This document shows positions 1 through 6,133 of a DNA stretch of 6,774 nucleotides, piece after piece. The first letter of the stretch is position 1. Every line of letters starts with the position of its first letter. Where the stretch lies: the NCBI GenBank assembly GCA_902782395.1, contig CACZNF010000029.1, positions 1-6,774 on the forward strand, in the 5' to 3' direction. The notes below the pieces were generated by a model. The model searched no databases, was not told the origin of the DNA, and saw nothing but the letters and a program-made list of their open reading frames with translations. Both the position numbers and the translations under genes were made by a program. The stretch is from an uncultured Erysipelotrichaceae bacterium (GTDB lineage: Bacteria; Bacillota_I; Bacilli_A; RFN20; CAG-826).

Positions 1-992
1 TTAAGGTTACTGGTAAACCAATATATGATTCTAAAACGTCTTCAAGTTTTTGATCTAATTCAAGAACTTTGACTTTGCCTTCATTGTTATAGTCTTTAGT
101 GACTCTAAAGATTTTAAGCTTTTCATAACAGCCTTTATGAATCGCAAATTTATTTTTATCCACTTGGGTAAAGACTGTATCTAAGTGCATAAATGTTCTC
201 GCTTGTGGAATAGTGAACGCTAGAACGGTATCGAAATCTGTTTCGTTACTAAAGAAGAGATTCTTCGCTAAACGTTCCACAGCTTCAGCGCATGTTCTTT
301 GAGAAACACCAACGATAAGAACATGGTTATTTAAGACCATGATGTCACCACCTTCAATATTCACATCCTCATAACGGGAGAAATATAAAGGAGTGGTTTT
401 ATATGTTGGATGATATTTGAAAATATATTCACCAAAGATAGTTTCTCTACTTCTAGTTACGGAATACATTTTATTTAATGAGACACCATTACCAATTGAG
501 GCAAATGGGTCACGAGTAAAATATAAGTTTGGCATTGGATCAGTGACAAAAGGATAATCATCAACATGATCAGCGAGTGATTTGATTTGTGAGTTTGGTA
601 AATCACTCTTTTTAATACCCGCGATGCTCTTTAAAACGAGTTCTTTATTGTCTTTGATAGACTTCAAATAATCAGTAGCGATTTCTCTTAAAGTATTGCT
701 ACGAATATTAGCTTCTTTAATAAATTGGTTAATGAATTGTTCTTTAATTTCGTTAGATAAATCAAGCACGTCTCTCATTAAATCAGTGAGATAGACTACT
801 TCCACTCCTGCTTGTCTAAAAGTATCCGCGAAGGCTTGATGCTCTTTCTTCGCTAATGGAAGCCATGGAATATCATCAAATAAAAGGTCATCTAATTTCT
901 TTGGTGTTAAGTTATGGAGTTCATCACCTGGTTCATGAAGAAGAACCACTTTTAAACGACCAATCTCAGAGTTCACATTGATTTTCTTCATG
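1..992 (-). CDS. arcA: Arginine deiminase, 3'-truncated by window edge, with an apparent +1 frameshift at codon 11
   Basis: Cytoplasmic enzyme hydrolysing L-arginine to citrulline and ammonia, the first step of the arginine deiminase (ATP-yielding) pathway. The N-terminus reads MKKINVNSEIG, then, one frame over, RLKVVLLHEPGDELHNLTP, both typical of ArcA. In the restored frame FTRD (D161), EGGD (E213, D216) and MHLD (H269, D271) are all present. From memory these numbers match the catalytic residues of Mycoplasma arginini deiminase. About 330 residues are visible of a usual 405-410; the catalytic Cys near the C-terminus lies beyond the left edge. The ATG at 992-990 has an AGGAGG site nine bases upstream. 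In that frame translation stops at 935-933 after 19 residues, because positions 960-962 read CCC (GGG on the coding strand) where GG would keep frame. Without a shift, only weak internal starts (TTG 964, GTG 949) open the main frame. Identity is certain; whether the gene is broken or the base is an error is open. Confidence 0.93.
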
Positions 993-1934
993 CGGACTTT
1001 CCTCCTGATTATTATGCTTTTCTTGACACTCTTTACGATAATCAAATATTGCGCTTACCGCAATAGAGAGAAGAATAATCAAACCACCAATGAGAAGATT
1101 TAAATTGAATTGTTCCATGCCTAAAGATATGGAGAGCGATGTTGCCACAACCGCGGAAAGTGGTACAAGGATAGAGACTGTGACCGCATCAATATATTTC
1201 ATTGACCACGCTCTTGCTACCCAGCAAACCGCCATGCAAATAACACCTAAGAAGACAACTTCTAAGATTGGTAATAATTCGAATGTAAAATTGAATTCAT
1301 GGAAGACTGGACCTTCAAAAGCAAATGTATAAATGAACGACACGACTGTTGTGACACATAATTGGAAGAAGACATAAAGAAGAGGATCTTTATCTTTGCA
1401 GAATACCTTAGTGAAAGCAATATCTAAGCCAAAGAAAAGACCACCAATCGCACTTAATCCATCACCTAATAAAGAACTACCTTCAAAGAAGTGAAGGATG
1501 TTAAAACCATTACCCATTAGGAAGATAGAACCAACAACACAGATAAGCGCAGCAACAATACTAGGCCATGTTGGTTTTTCTCTTATGAGTATGAACATGA
1601 AGATTGGGATAGTAATACAAGAAACATTTTCCAAGAATGTGTTCTTAGAAGGATCGGTATATTTTAATCCCACGAATTGGAAAATATAAGCAGCGGCTAA
1701 AATTAAGCCCGCTGGAATACAAATAAGATATGACTTATTAACTTTCTTAAAACCTTTGTTGATAAATAAGGCCATCGCAATAACCGCAAAAAGACCACGT
1801 AACGCTGTGAGGATACCTGGTGAATATAGCGCTGGTTCAGCGTCATAAATTGCTTTCGCCATCACTGGAGCAACACCCCAGAGAAGGACGACTGCGATGA
1901 GTATTAAGAATGCGATAATCTTAGTTTTTTTCAT
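966..1934 (-). CDS. EamA/DMT-superfamily transporter, 322 residues
   Basis: Integral membrane carrier of the drug/metabolite transporter superfamily; members move amino acids, nucleobases or other metabolites, and the substrate cannot be read from sequence. Ten hydrophobic segments are visible (about 8-27, 37-57, 68-88, 98-117, 124-142, 156-175, 185-204, 220-238, 248-270, 278-297), forming two EamA repeats. Family-like stretches are the first-helix LLWGVAPVMAK, AAYIFQFVGLKYTDPSKNTF near 81-100, GDGLSAIGGLFFGL near 157-170 and ARAWSMKYIDAVTVSILVPL near 240-259. The tail after 299 is hydrophilic (HNNQEESPHEENQ) and is the part overlapping arcA. The ATG at 1934 is preferred because it gives a complete first helix, although no Shine-Dalgarno site precedes it. 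It shares an operon with arcA through a 27-base overlap, which suggests a role in arginine, ornithine or citrulline handling; that is inference. Confidence 0.9.
   Translation of the reverse strand: MKKTKIIAFLILIAVVLLWGVAPVMAKAIYDAEPALYSPGILTALRGLFAVIAMALFINKGFKKVNKSYLICIPAGLILAAAYIFQFVGLKYTDPSKNTFLENVSCITIPIFMFILIREKPTWPSIVAALICVVGSIFLMGNGFNILHFFEGSSLLGDGLSAIGGLFFGLDIAFTKVFCKDKDPLLYVFFQLCVTTVVSFIYTFAFEGPVFHEFNFTFELLPILEVVFLGVICMAVCWVARAWSMKYIDAVTVSILVPLSAVVATSLSISLGMEQFNLNLLIGGLIILLSIAVSAIFDYRKECQEKHNNQEESPHEENQCEL
1002..1007 (-). promoter_or_regulatory. Shine-Dalgarno site of arcA, inside the upstream transporter gene
   Basis: AGGAGG on the minus strand, nine bases before the ATG at 992. 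It lies within the last codons of the transporter gene, which stops at 968-966, so arcA translation is probably coupled to that of its neighbour. It fixes 992 as the arcA start, although the main arcA frame is only reached after the frameshift. Confidence 0.85.
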
Positions 1935-1947
1935 AGCGCCGGCCTAT

Positions 1948-1975
1948 ATCATAACACGTTAAAATTTTGCGACAA
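1948..1975 (-). promoter_or_regulatory. Probable sigma-A promoter of the transporter-arcA unit (extended -10)
   Basis: On the minus strand TTGTCG (1975-1970), a 16-base spacer and TATGAT (1953-1948), preceded by TG one base upstream, form an extended -10 promoter. Only 13 bases separate the -10 from the transporter ATG, so transcription would begin about 5-8 bases before the start codon. No other comparable promoter is seen upstream of this unit. Confidence 0.6.
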
Positions 1976-2020
1976 CCCCTTCTTAATAAAAGAAGCGGAA
2001 AAACATGAAAAAAGTAGTTA

Positions 2021-2172
2021 AAAAATGCGTATGTTTTAATTGAAGGGTAAGAAACCTCGCGCGTATGTGCGCACAAACACTCTTAATTATAAAAATGCGC
2101 AATAAAAATGCGCGCAGTTATTTTATAGATAAAATAGATTAATTAATTCGTAGGATAGAAAGTTTTATGCGC
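2021..2172 (+). repeat. Dispersed AAAAATGCG motif, three exact copies plus a TTTTATGCGC variant
   Basis: AAAAATGCG occurs at 2021-2029, 2091-2099 and 2104-2112, the last two only 13 bases apart and both continuing to GCGC. A variant TTTTATGCGC (2163-2172) abuts the oppA -35. TGCGCA is itself palindromic and recurs at 2068-2073 and 2096-2101, and as TGCGCGCA at 2109-2116. Copies of a short motif between divergent promoters suggest a regulator binding region. The regulator is unknown. Confidence 0.5.
2119..2136. promoter_or_regulatory. 18-bp perfect palindrome, possible operator
   Basis: TATTTTATAGATAAAATA is two 8-base arms (TATTTTAT and ATAAAATA) around a 2-base centre. It lies 36 bases upstream of the oppA -35, where an activator or an upstream repressor site could sit. 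All bases but one are A or T, so chance occurrence in an AT-rich spacer is a real alternative. Confidence 0.35.
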
Positions 2173-2201
2173 TTGACATTCATTTTTATTAGTAGTTTAC
2201 T
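2173..2201 (+). promoter_or_regulatory. Probable sigma-A promoter of the opp operon
   Basis: A perfect TTGACA (2173-2178) is followed by a 17-base spacer and TTTACT (2196-2201), which matches four of six -10 consensus bases. Transcription would start near 2208, leaving a leader of roughly 35 bases before the oppA ATG at 2244. The weak -10 and strong -35 fit a regulated promoter. Confidence 0.65.
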
Positions 2202-2204
2202 AAT
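2188..2204. promoter_or_regulatory. Operator-like palindrome covering the oppA -10 region
   Basis: ATTAGTAGTTTACTAAT consists of perfect 7-base arms ATTAGTA and TACTAAT around GTT. It overlaps the -10 hexamer and the end of the spacer, the usual place for a repressor that blocks RNA polymerase. The size and symmetry suit a homodimeric winged-helix repressor; no such regulator is encoded in the window. Confidence 0.5.
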
Positions 2205-2243
2205 TGCAAATCTTTTAAATTTTTAACGAAAGGAGAACTATTT

Positions 2244-4031
2244 ATGAAATTCAAAAGGTTACCACAAGTCCTCGTTCTAGCATCAGTTGGCGCGATTGCA
2301 TGTGCTTGTAATGGTCCTCTTCCAGCAAGAGCTGCCCATAAAGACGAAGCAATCTATAGCGCAACTATCGACGGTGTGAAAAAAGACAATCTTAAATGGG
2401 CTGACGCATACGACGCAGTCATCGCTAAGACAAAAAACACTTCCGGTGATGAAAGAAACGAATATTTACACCAAGCAGAAGATATTTTAATGAGTACAGG
2501 CGCCATTGCACCTATCTACTACTACACAGATATCTTTATGGAAAATGAAAAAATGGACGGTTTCTATAGCTCACCATTGGGCTACAAGTTCTTCCACAGA
2601 GCCACAGTTGACAACGCCGCAGAATACACAGTCTGTGTCGGTCCAAAAGGTGACTCATTCGACCCAGCGATTAACTCCGCAGTTGATGGCGCTATCGTCA
2701 TCTCCCACGTTTTCGAAGGTTTATACCGTTGGGCAAAACCAGCTGAAGGCGATGTCGCTGCTGACTTAGAACCAGCACAAGCCGCAAGCTATGAAAAATC
2801 ACAACCAGACGCAAATGGTCACGTCAAGTACAAATTCAAATTAAGAGATGGTATTAAGTACTCTGACGGTTCCGCATTAAAAGCCAGTGACTTTGCTAAT
2901 TCCTGGGCTAGAGCTGCTTCAGGTAAGTTAGCCGCTGACTATGGCTACATGTTCGACTGTATCGTTGGTTACGAAGACACAGCTGCTGATGAAAAGAACT
3001 TCAAACCAATCAGCGGTGTTAAAGCCGACGATGAAAAAGGCGAACTCGAAGTCGAACTCATTAGTGACGTTCCATACTTCCTCGAATTAACAGCCTTCCC
3101 AACATACGCACCAGTTAAATTAGATAAGGTTGACGGTGACGATTGGTGGACAAAAGCTGCTAATTACATTGGTAATGGTCCATTAAAAGTTACAGAAATG
3201 GATAATAAAGACGGTGGCAAGATCGTCTTCGAACCAAATGCTAACTATTGGGACAATGCCAATACAAAAGTTACCAAATTAACATTCGCGTTATCTGATA
3301 ACGATACCAACATCTTAGCGAACTACCAAAACGGTGCTTATAAGTTCATCGACTCCGTTCCAAACGATAAGATTGACGAACTCAAGAATGGTAAAGATTA
3401 TCACGTTAATGGTCAATTAGGTACCTACTACGTTATCTTCAACGTTAACGACAATACACTCAATAGATTCTTAAAGAGTGAAAAAGAATACGCGACATTC
3501 CGTAAAGCCCTTGGCTTACTCATCGATAGAGAATACATCTGTAAGAATATCGGTAAAGCTGGCCAAGAACCTGCCAATACATTCGTTGGTAAAGGTATCA
3601 TGGAAAAACATGATGACGGTTCTTTAAGTGAATGGACAACAAAATCTGGTCCAAATAGAGACGGTGCTGGTTATTTCAAAGTTGGTAAAGAAAACAATGC
3701 CGCTAACTACGCAGAAGCAGTTGAAATGCTCAAAGGCTTAGGCTTTAAGTATGACGGTAAGAAATTCACCAACATCCCAACAATTAAGTACCTCTATAAC
3801 AACGGCACTGGTCACCAAGCCATCGCTGAATACTTACAAGGTGCTTTCAAAGAATTCGGCATTAAGTTAAAACTCGAAAACCAAGAATGGGCTGTCTTCC
3901 TCAATACTCGTAAAGATGGCAACTACTCCATGGCTCGTAACGGTTGGTTAGCAGACTATAACGATGCATGTTCCTTCTTAGACATGTGGTTAACCAATTC
4001 CGGCAATAACGACGCTCAATTTGGTAGATAG
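2244..4031 (+). CDS. oppA: Oligopeptide-binding lipoprotein OppA (SBP family 5), apparently circularly permuted
   Basis: Extracellular, membrane-tethered receptor that captures peptides for the OppBCDF importer. The 595 residues start with a signal peptide (MKFKRLPQ, then a hydrophobic stretch to about 19) and a lipobox-like AIAC/ACAC (Cys20 or Cys22). Order is unusual. Residues 33-122 (DAYDAVIAKTK 54-64, HQAEDILM 76-83, IYYYTD 91-96, SPLGYKFF 110-117) resemble the normal C-terminal end of OppA. Residues 127-595 follow the normal order from the N-terminal strand: DSFDPAIN 137-144, VFEGLYRW 156-163, FKLRDGIKYSDG 198-209, YIGNGPLKV 308-316, GLLIDRE 424-430, GWLADYND 567-574 and SFLDMW 577-582. 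The protein stops at NNDAQFGR, where the displaced segment would usually begin. Length equals a complete OppA. AAAGGAG lies 8 bases before the ATG. C-ending codons (GAC, AAC, TTC, ATC) are frequent, as in highly expressed genes. Family assignment is sure; permutation is inferred from remembered family order. Confidence 0.93.
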   Translation: MKFKRLPQVLVLASVGAIACACNGPLPARAAHKDEAIYSATIDGVKKDNLKWADAYDAVIAKTKNTSGDERNEYLHQAEDILMSTGAIAPIYYYTDIFMENEKMDGFYSSPLGYKFFHRATVDNAAEYTVCVGPKGDSFDPAINSAVDGAIVISHVFEGLYRWAKPAEGDVAADLEPAQAASYEKSQPDANGHVKYKFKLRDGIKYSDGSALKASDFANSWARAASGKLAADYGYMFDCIVGYEDTAADEKNFKPISGVKADDEKGELEVELISDVPYFLELTAFPTYAPVKLDKVDGDDWWTKAANYIGNGPLKVTEMDNKDGGKIVFEPNANYWDNANTKVTKLTFALSDNDTNILANYQNGAYKFIDSVPNDKIDELKNGKDYHVNGQLGTYYVIFNVNDNTLNRFLKSEKEYATFRKALGLLIDREYICKNIGKAGQEPANTFVGKGIMEKHDDGSLSEWTTKSGPNRDGAGYFKVGKENNAANYAEAVEMLKGLGFKYDGKKFTNIPTIKYLYNNGTGHQAIAEYLQGAFKEFGIKLKLENQEWAVFLNTRKDGNYSMARNGWLADYNDACSFLDMWLTNSGNNDAQFGR

Positions 4032-4044
4032 AGACTAGTTTTAA

Positions 4045-4094
4045 GAATATAGCATACCAGGTGAGGCGAAAGTCTCTACCTGGTTTTGCTATTC
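4045..4094 (+). terminator. Stem-loop between oppA and oppB, partial terminator or mRNA-stabilising hairpin
   Basis: ACCAGGT (4056-4062) pairs with ACCTGGT (4078-4084), with GAG/CTC inside and a GCGAAAGT loop. The outer arms GAAT..AGCA and TGCTATTC extend the stem through a bulge. Four T follow the GC-rich core (4084-4087) before the lower stem. Such a structure in the 93-base gap between a binding-protein gene and its permease genes commonly lets most transcripts end after oppA, or protects the oppA message, so the receptor is made in excess. The U-run is too short for a strong terminator, which leaves read-through into oppB. Confidence 0.6.
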
Positions 4095-4108
4095 AGCATA
4101 CAAATTGG

Positions 4109-4115
4109 AAAGGAG
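4109..4115 (+). promoter_or_regulatory. Shine-Dalgarno site that fixes the oppB start at 4125
   Basis: AAAGGAG ends nine bases before ATG 4125. A longer in-frame version from TTG 4086 would begin within the stem-loop, has no ribosome binding site and would add 13 residues not expected in the family. Confidence 0.8.
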
Positions 4116-4124
4116 CGGTATTAT

Positions 4125-5054
4125 ATGAATAAAAAGACTATTTTTTACATACTTAAAAGATTTCTTTTAGCTCTTTTAACAATTGTCATCGTTATTACTG
4201 TAACGTTCTTCGCCATGCAACTTATTCCAGGTGGTCCATTTACCGCTGAAAAGGCGAAATCACCAGAAGCTCTTGCAAGGCTAGAAGCAAAATATGGTTT
4301 AGACAAACCAGTATTTATCCAATACCTCAGTTATTTAGGACGTTCACTCGTCTTTGACTTTGGTGTTTCCATCAAAACAAACGGTGCTGTAACCGTTAAT
4401 GAGATTATTGCTGACCGTATGCAATATAGCGCCACTATCGGTATCATTGCCGCAGTAATCGCTATTATCTTCGGTATAGTTTTAGGATCGTTAGCAGCTT
4501 ATAAGCATAATACAGTTGTGGATAGAATAATCATGGTTCTTTCCACTGCTTCTGTCGCTGTTCCTTCCTTCATTATTTCCACAATATTCTTATATTTCTT
4601 CTGTGTGTTTTTAAAATGGTTCCCTGCTAACGGGGATGATTGGCGAGGTTTTATCCTGCCGACGATAACACTATCGTTCTCGCCGATGGCGTATATCATT
4701 CGTTTAACTCGTTCATCCACTCTAGATGTTTTAAATAGTGACTATATTAGAACTGCTTATGCAAAAGGTTCATCCTTCTCTAGAGTTTTATATAAACATT
4801 CCTTAAGAAACTCTTTAACACCAGTCATTACTTATGCCGGTCCAATGATCGCATTCATCTTAACTGGTTCTTTAGTTATTGAACAAATCTATGGTATTCC
4901 TGGTATTGGTCGTGAATTCGTTAGTTCTATTACTAACCGTGACTATCCAGAAGTTATGGGTTTAACAATTTTCTTAACTTATTTAGTCATCGTCATGGTG
5001 CTAATAAGCGATATTTTATACAAAGTGGTTAATCCACGTGTTGAATTAGAATAG
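4125..5054 (+). CDS. oppB: Oligopeptide ABC transporter permease OppB, 309 residues
   Basis: First membrane subunit of the peptide importer; with OppC it forms the channel that accepts peptide from OppA. The N-terminus has the YILKRFLLALLTIVIVITV first helix followed by QLIPGGPF (32-39), typical of OppB rather than other peptide permeases. The external region contains LEAKYGLDKP (53-62) and VFDFGVSI (76-83). Further helices lie at about 103-125, 134-162, 178-195, 236-256 and 277-299. The cytoplasmic EAA loop, RTAYAKG with SLRNSL downstream (209-231), contacts the ATPase. Length is usual (about 305-310). The TAG stop is shared with the AGGAGGG ribosome binding site of oppC (5053-5059), so the two are probably translationally coupled. 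Nothing odd is seen in the protein. Confidence 0.95.
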   Translation: MNKKTIFYILKRFLLALLTIVIVITVTFFAMQLIPGGPFTAEKAKSPEALARLEAKYGLDKPVFIQYLSYLGRSLVFDFGVSIKTNGAVTVNEIIADRMQYSATIGIIAAVIAIIFGIVLGSLAAYKHNTVVDRIIMVLSTASVAVPSFIISTIFLYFFCVFLKWFPANGDDWRGFILPTITLSFSPMAYIIRLTRSSTLDVLNSDYIRTAYAKGSSFSRVLYKHSLRNSLTPVITYAGPMIAFILTGSLVIEQIYGIPGIGREFVSSITNRDYPEVMGLTIFLTYLVIVMVLISDILYKVVNPRVELE

Positions 5055-5066
5055 GAGGGCGGCATT

Positions 5067-6122
5067 ATGAAAAAATTTAAAAATCCTTTTTCATTCCAAG
5101 TTGATTATGACCGTGGGTCAATTTTCAAACTAGCCAGTGATAAAGAAAAAGAAGAACAAACATTTATGCGTCCTTCCACTTCCTTTATGGGAGACGCGAT
5201 TAGACGTTTCAAAAGAAACAAGATTGCGGTTATTTCTTTCTTCTTCATCGCGTTTATTTTATTGGCCATTTTCATTATTCCGGCTTTCTATCCTTATACA
5301 TATGATGCAATGTTACCAATTAAGACTGGTGACGAAACATTCATTGACTTAGCACCATTTCAATATAGTGAATCAGAACTAGCCAAGATGGCCGCGGGTG
5401 AATTTGTCTGGCCACACATCTTTGGTACAGACAGCGCAGGCAGAGACTACTTTATTCGTGTCATATACGGTACACGTGTTTCCTTAATTGTTGGTTTCTT
5501 TGCTGCGATTATTGTTCTTATTATTGGTACAATCTACGGCTCTATCTCCGCTTTCAGTGGTGGCAAAGTCGATATGATTATGATGCGTATTGTTGATGTT
5601 ATTTACTCATTACCAGATATGGTCATCATCATTCTCTTATCCGTTGTTTTAAATAACGCTTTCGATTTTGAAGGAACGATATTTGAGAATGTTGGTACAT
5701 CATTAATATCCATCTTTATTGTTTATGCATTACTTTATTGGGTAGGTATGGCAAGACTAGTTCGTGGTCAAGTTTTATCTATCAAACAAACTGAATATGT
5801 TTTAGCTAGTAGATCAATTGGTACACCAACATCTATGACTATTAGAAAGCACATTATTCCTAACTGCTTATCTGTCATTATCGTGAGTGCAACTTTACAA
5901 GTACCAAGTGCGATCTTTACTGAATCATTCTTAAGCTTTATTGGTTTAGGTGTCAGCGCTCCAATGCCATCTTTAGGTAGTTTGGCAAGCCAAGCGATTG
6001 ACTCATTATCATCTAAACCTTATAGATTGCTCATCCCTGCCTTATTCATCTGTTTAATCGTTTTAGCGCTTAACCTTATGGGTGATGGTTTAAGAGATGC
6101 TTTCGATCCAAAACAAAAATAG
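5067..6122 (+). CDS. oppC: Oligopeptide ABC transporter permease OppC, 351 residues
   Basis: Second membrane subunit of the importer. A charged cytoplasmic N-terminus of about 50 residues (including DAIRRFKRNK, 43-52) precedes the first helix (53-73), as is normal for OppC. The external loop ends in FGTDSAGRDYF (119-129), the family's GTD.xGRD signature. Further helices are at about 138-162, 175-197, 211-231, 266-290 and 320-338. The EAA loop is EYVLASRSIGTPTSMTIRKH (243-262), and the C-terminus GDGLRDAFDPK (339-349) is diagnostic. The ATG is seven bases after AGGAGGG, which overlaps the oppB stop; 12 bases separate the two coding regions. Its own TAG stop begins the TAGGAGG site for the next gene. 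Slightly longer than many OppC proteins because of the N-terminal region, otherwise ordinary. Confidence 0.95.
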   Translation: MKKFKNPFSFQVDYDRGSIFKLASDKEKEEQTFMRPSTSFMGDAIRRFKRNKIAVISFFFIAFILLAIFIIPAFYPYTYDAMLPIKTGDETFIDLAPFQYSESELAKMAAGEFVWPHIFGTDSAGRDYFIRVIYGTRVSLIVGFFAAIIVLIIGTIYGSISAFSGGKVDMIMMRIVDVIYSLPDMVIIILLSVVLNNAFDFEGTIFENVGTSLISIFIVYALLYWVGMARLVRGQVLSIKQTEYVLASRSIGTPTSMTIRKHIIPNCLSVIIVSATLQVPSAIFTESFLSFIGLGVSAPMPSLGSLASQAIDSLSSKPYRLLIPALFICLIVLALNLMGDGLRDAFDPKQK

Positions 6123-6126
6123 GAGG
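6120..6126 (+). promoter_or_regulatory. TAGGAGG: oppC stop fused to the oppD ribosome binding site
   Basis: AGGAGG (6121-6126) overlaps the oppC stop TAG (6120-6122). Two in-frame ATGs follow, at 6128 (one base away, too close) and at 6134 (seven bases away), so 6134 is the likely oppD start. The oppB/oppC junction is built the same way. Confidence 0.75.
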
Positions 6127-6133
6127 TATGAAT

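Larger units (their letters stand above)
1935..2243. other. Divergent regulatory spacer between the arcA-side unit and the opp operon
   Basis: This 309-base stretch holds no gene I can support. It is very AT-rich, with GC confined to small TGCGCA-type patches. Contents from left to right: the minus-strand promoter (1948-1975); a short stem CTTCTT/AAGAAG (1979-1984 and 1990-1995) just beyond its -35; three exact AAAAATGCG copies; the 10-bp palindrome TGTGCGCACA (2066-2075); an 18-bp AT palindrome (2119-2136); a 10-bp palindrome ATTAATTAAT (2138-2147); the oppA promoter with its operator-like palindrome (2173-2204); and the oppA ribosome binding site AAAGGAG (2229-2235). No tRNA, riboswitch or terminator with a U-run is apparent. 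Confidence 0.75.

Noticed and set aside
966..968. Possible mycoplasma code with TGA as Trp, which would extend the transporter
   Set aside because: All recognisable Trp positions use TGG and no gene body has an in-frame TGA; read-through would add only five residues before TAA.
1090..1689. Two short plus-strand open frames (80 and 63 codons) inside the transporter gene
   Set aside because: They are antisense shadows of a clear membrane protein, with no ribosome binding site or recognisable protein character.
1979..1995. CTTCTT/AAGAAG hairpin as a terminator
   Set aside because: Six weak base pairs and no U-run on either strand following the stem; it sits beside a promoter between divergent genes, where no terminator is expected.
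2506..2769. Plus-strand open frame of 87 codons within oppA, and a similar 71-codon one in oppC
   Set aside because: Low-complexity, Ser/Thr/Leu-rich out-of-frame translations of well-supported genes.
4086..4124. Upstream TTG start extending oppB by 13 residues
   Set aside because: It lies in the stem-loop, lacks a ribosome binding site and is not needed, since ATG 4125 has AAAGGAG at good spacing.
4499..4720. Minus-strand open frame of 73 codons within oppB
   Set aside because: Antisense to a conserved permease; no start signals.
6128..6133. Earlier ATG for oppD
   Set aside because: Only one base after AGGAGG, too close for initiation; ATG 6134 is in frame with seven-base spacing.
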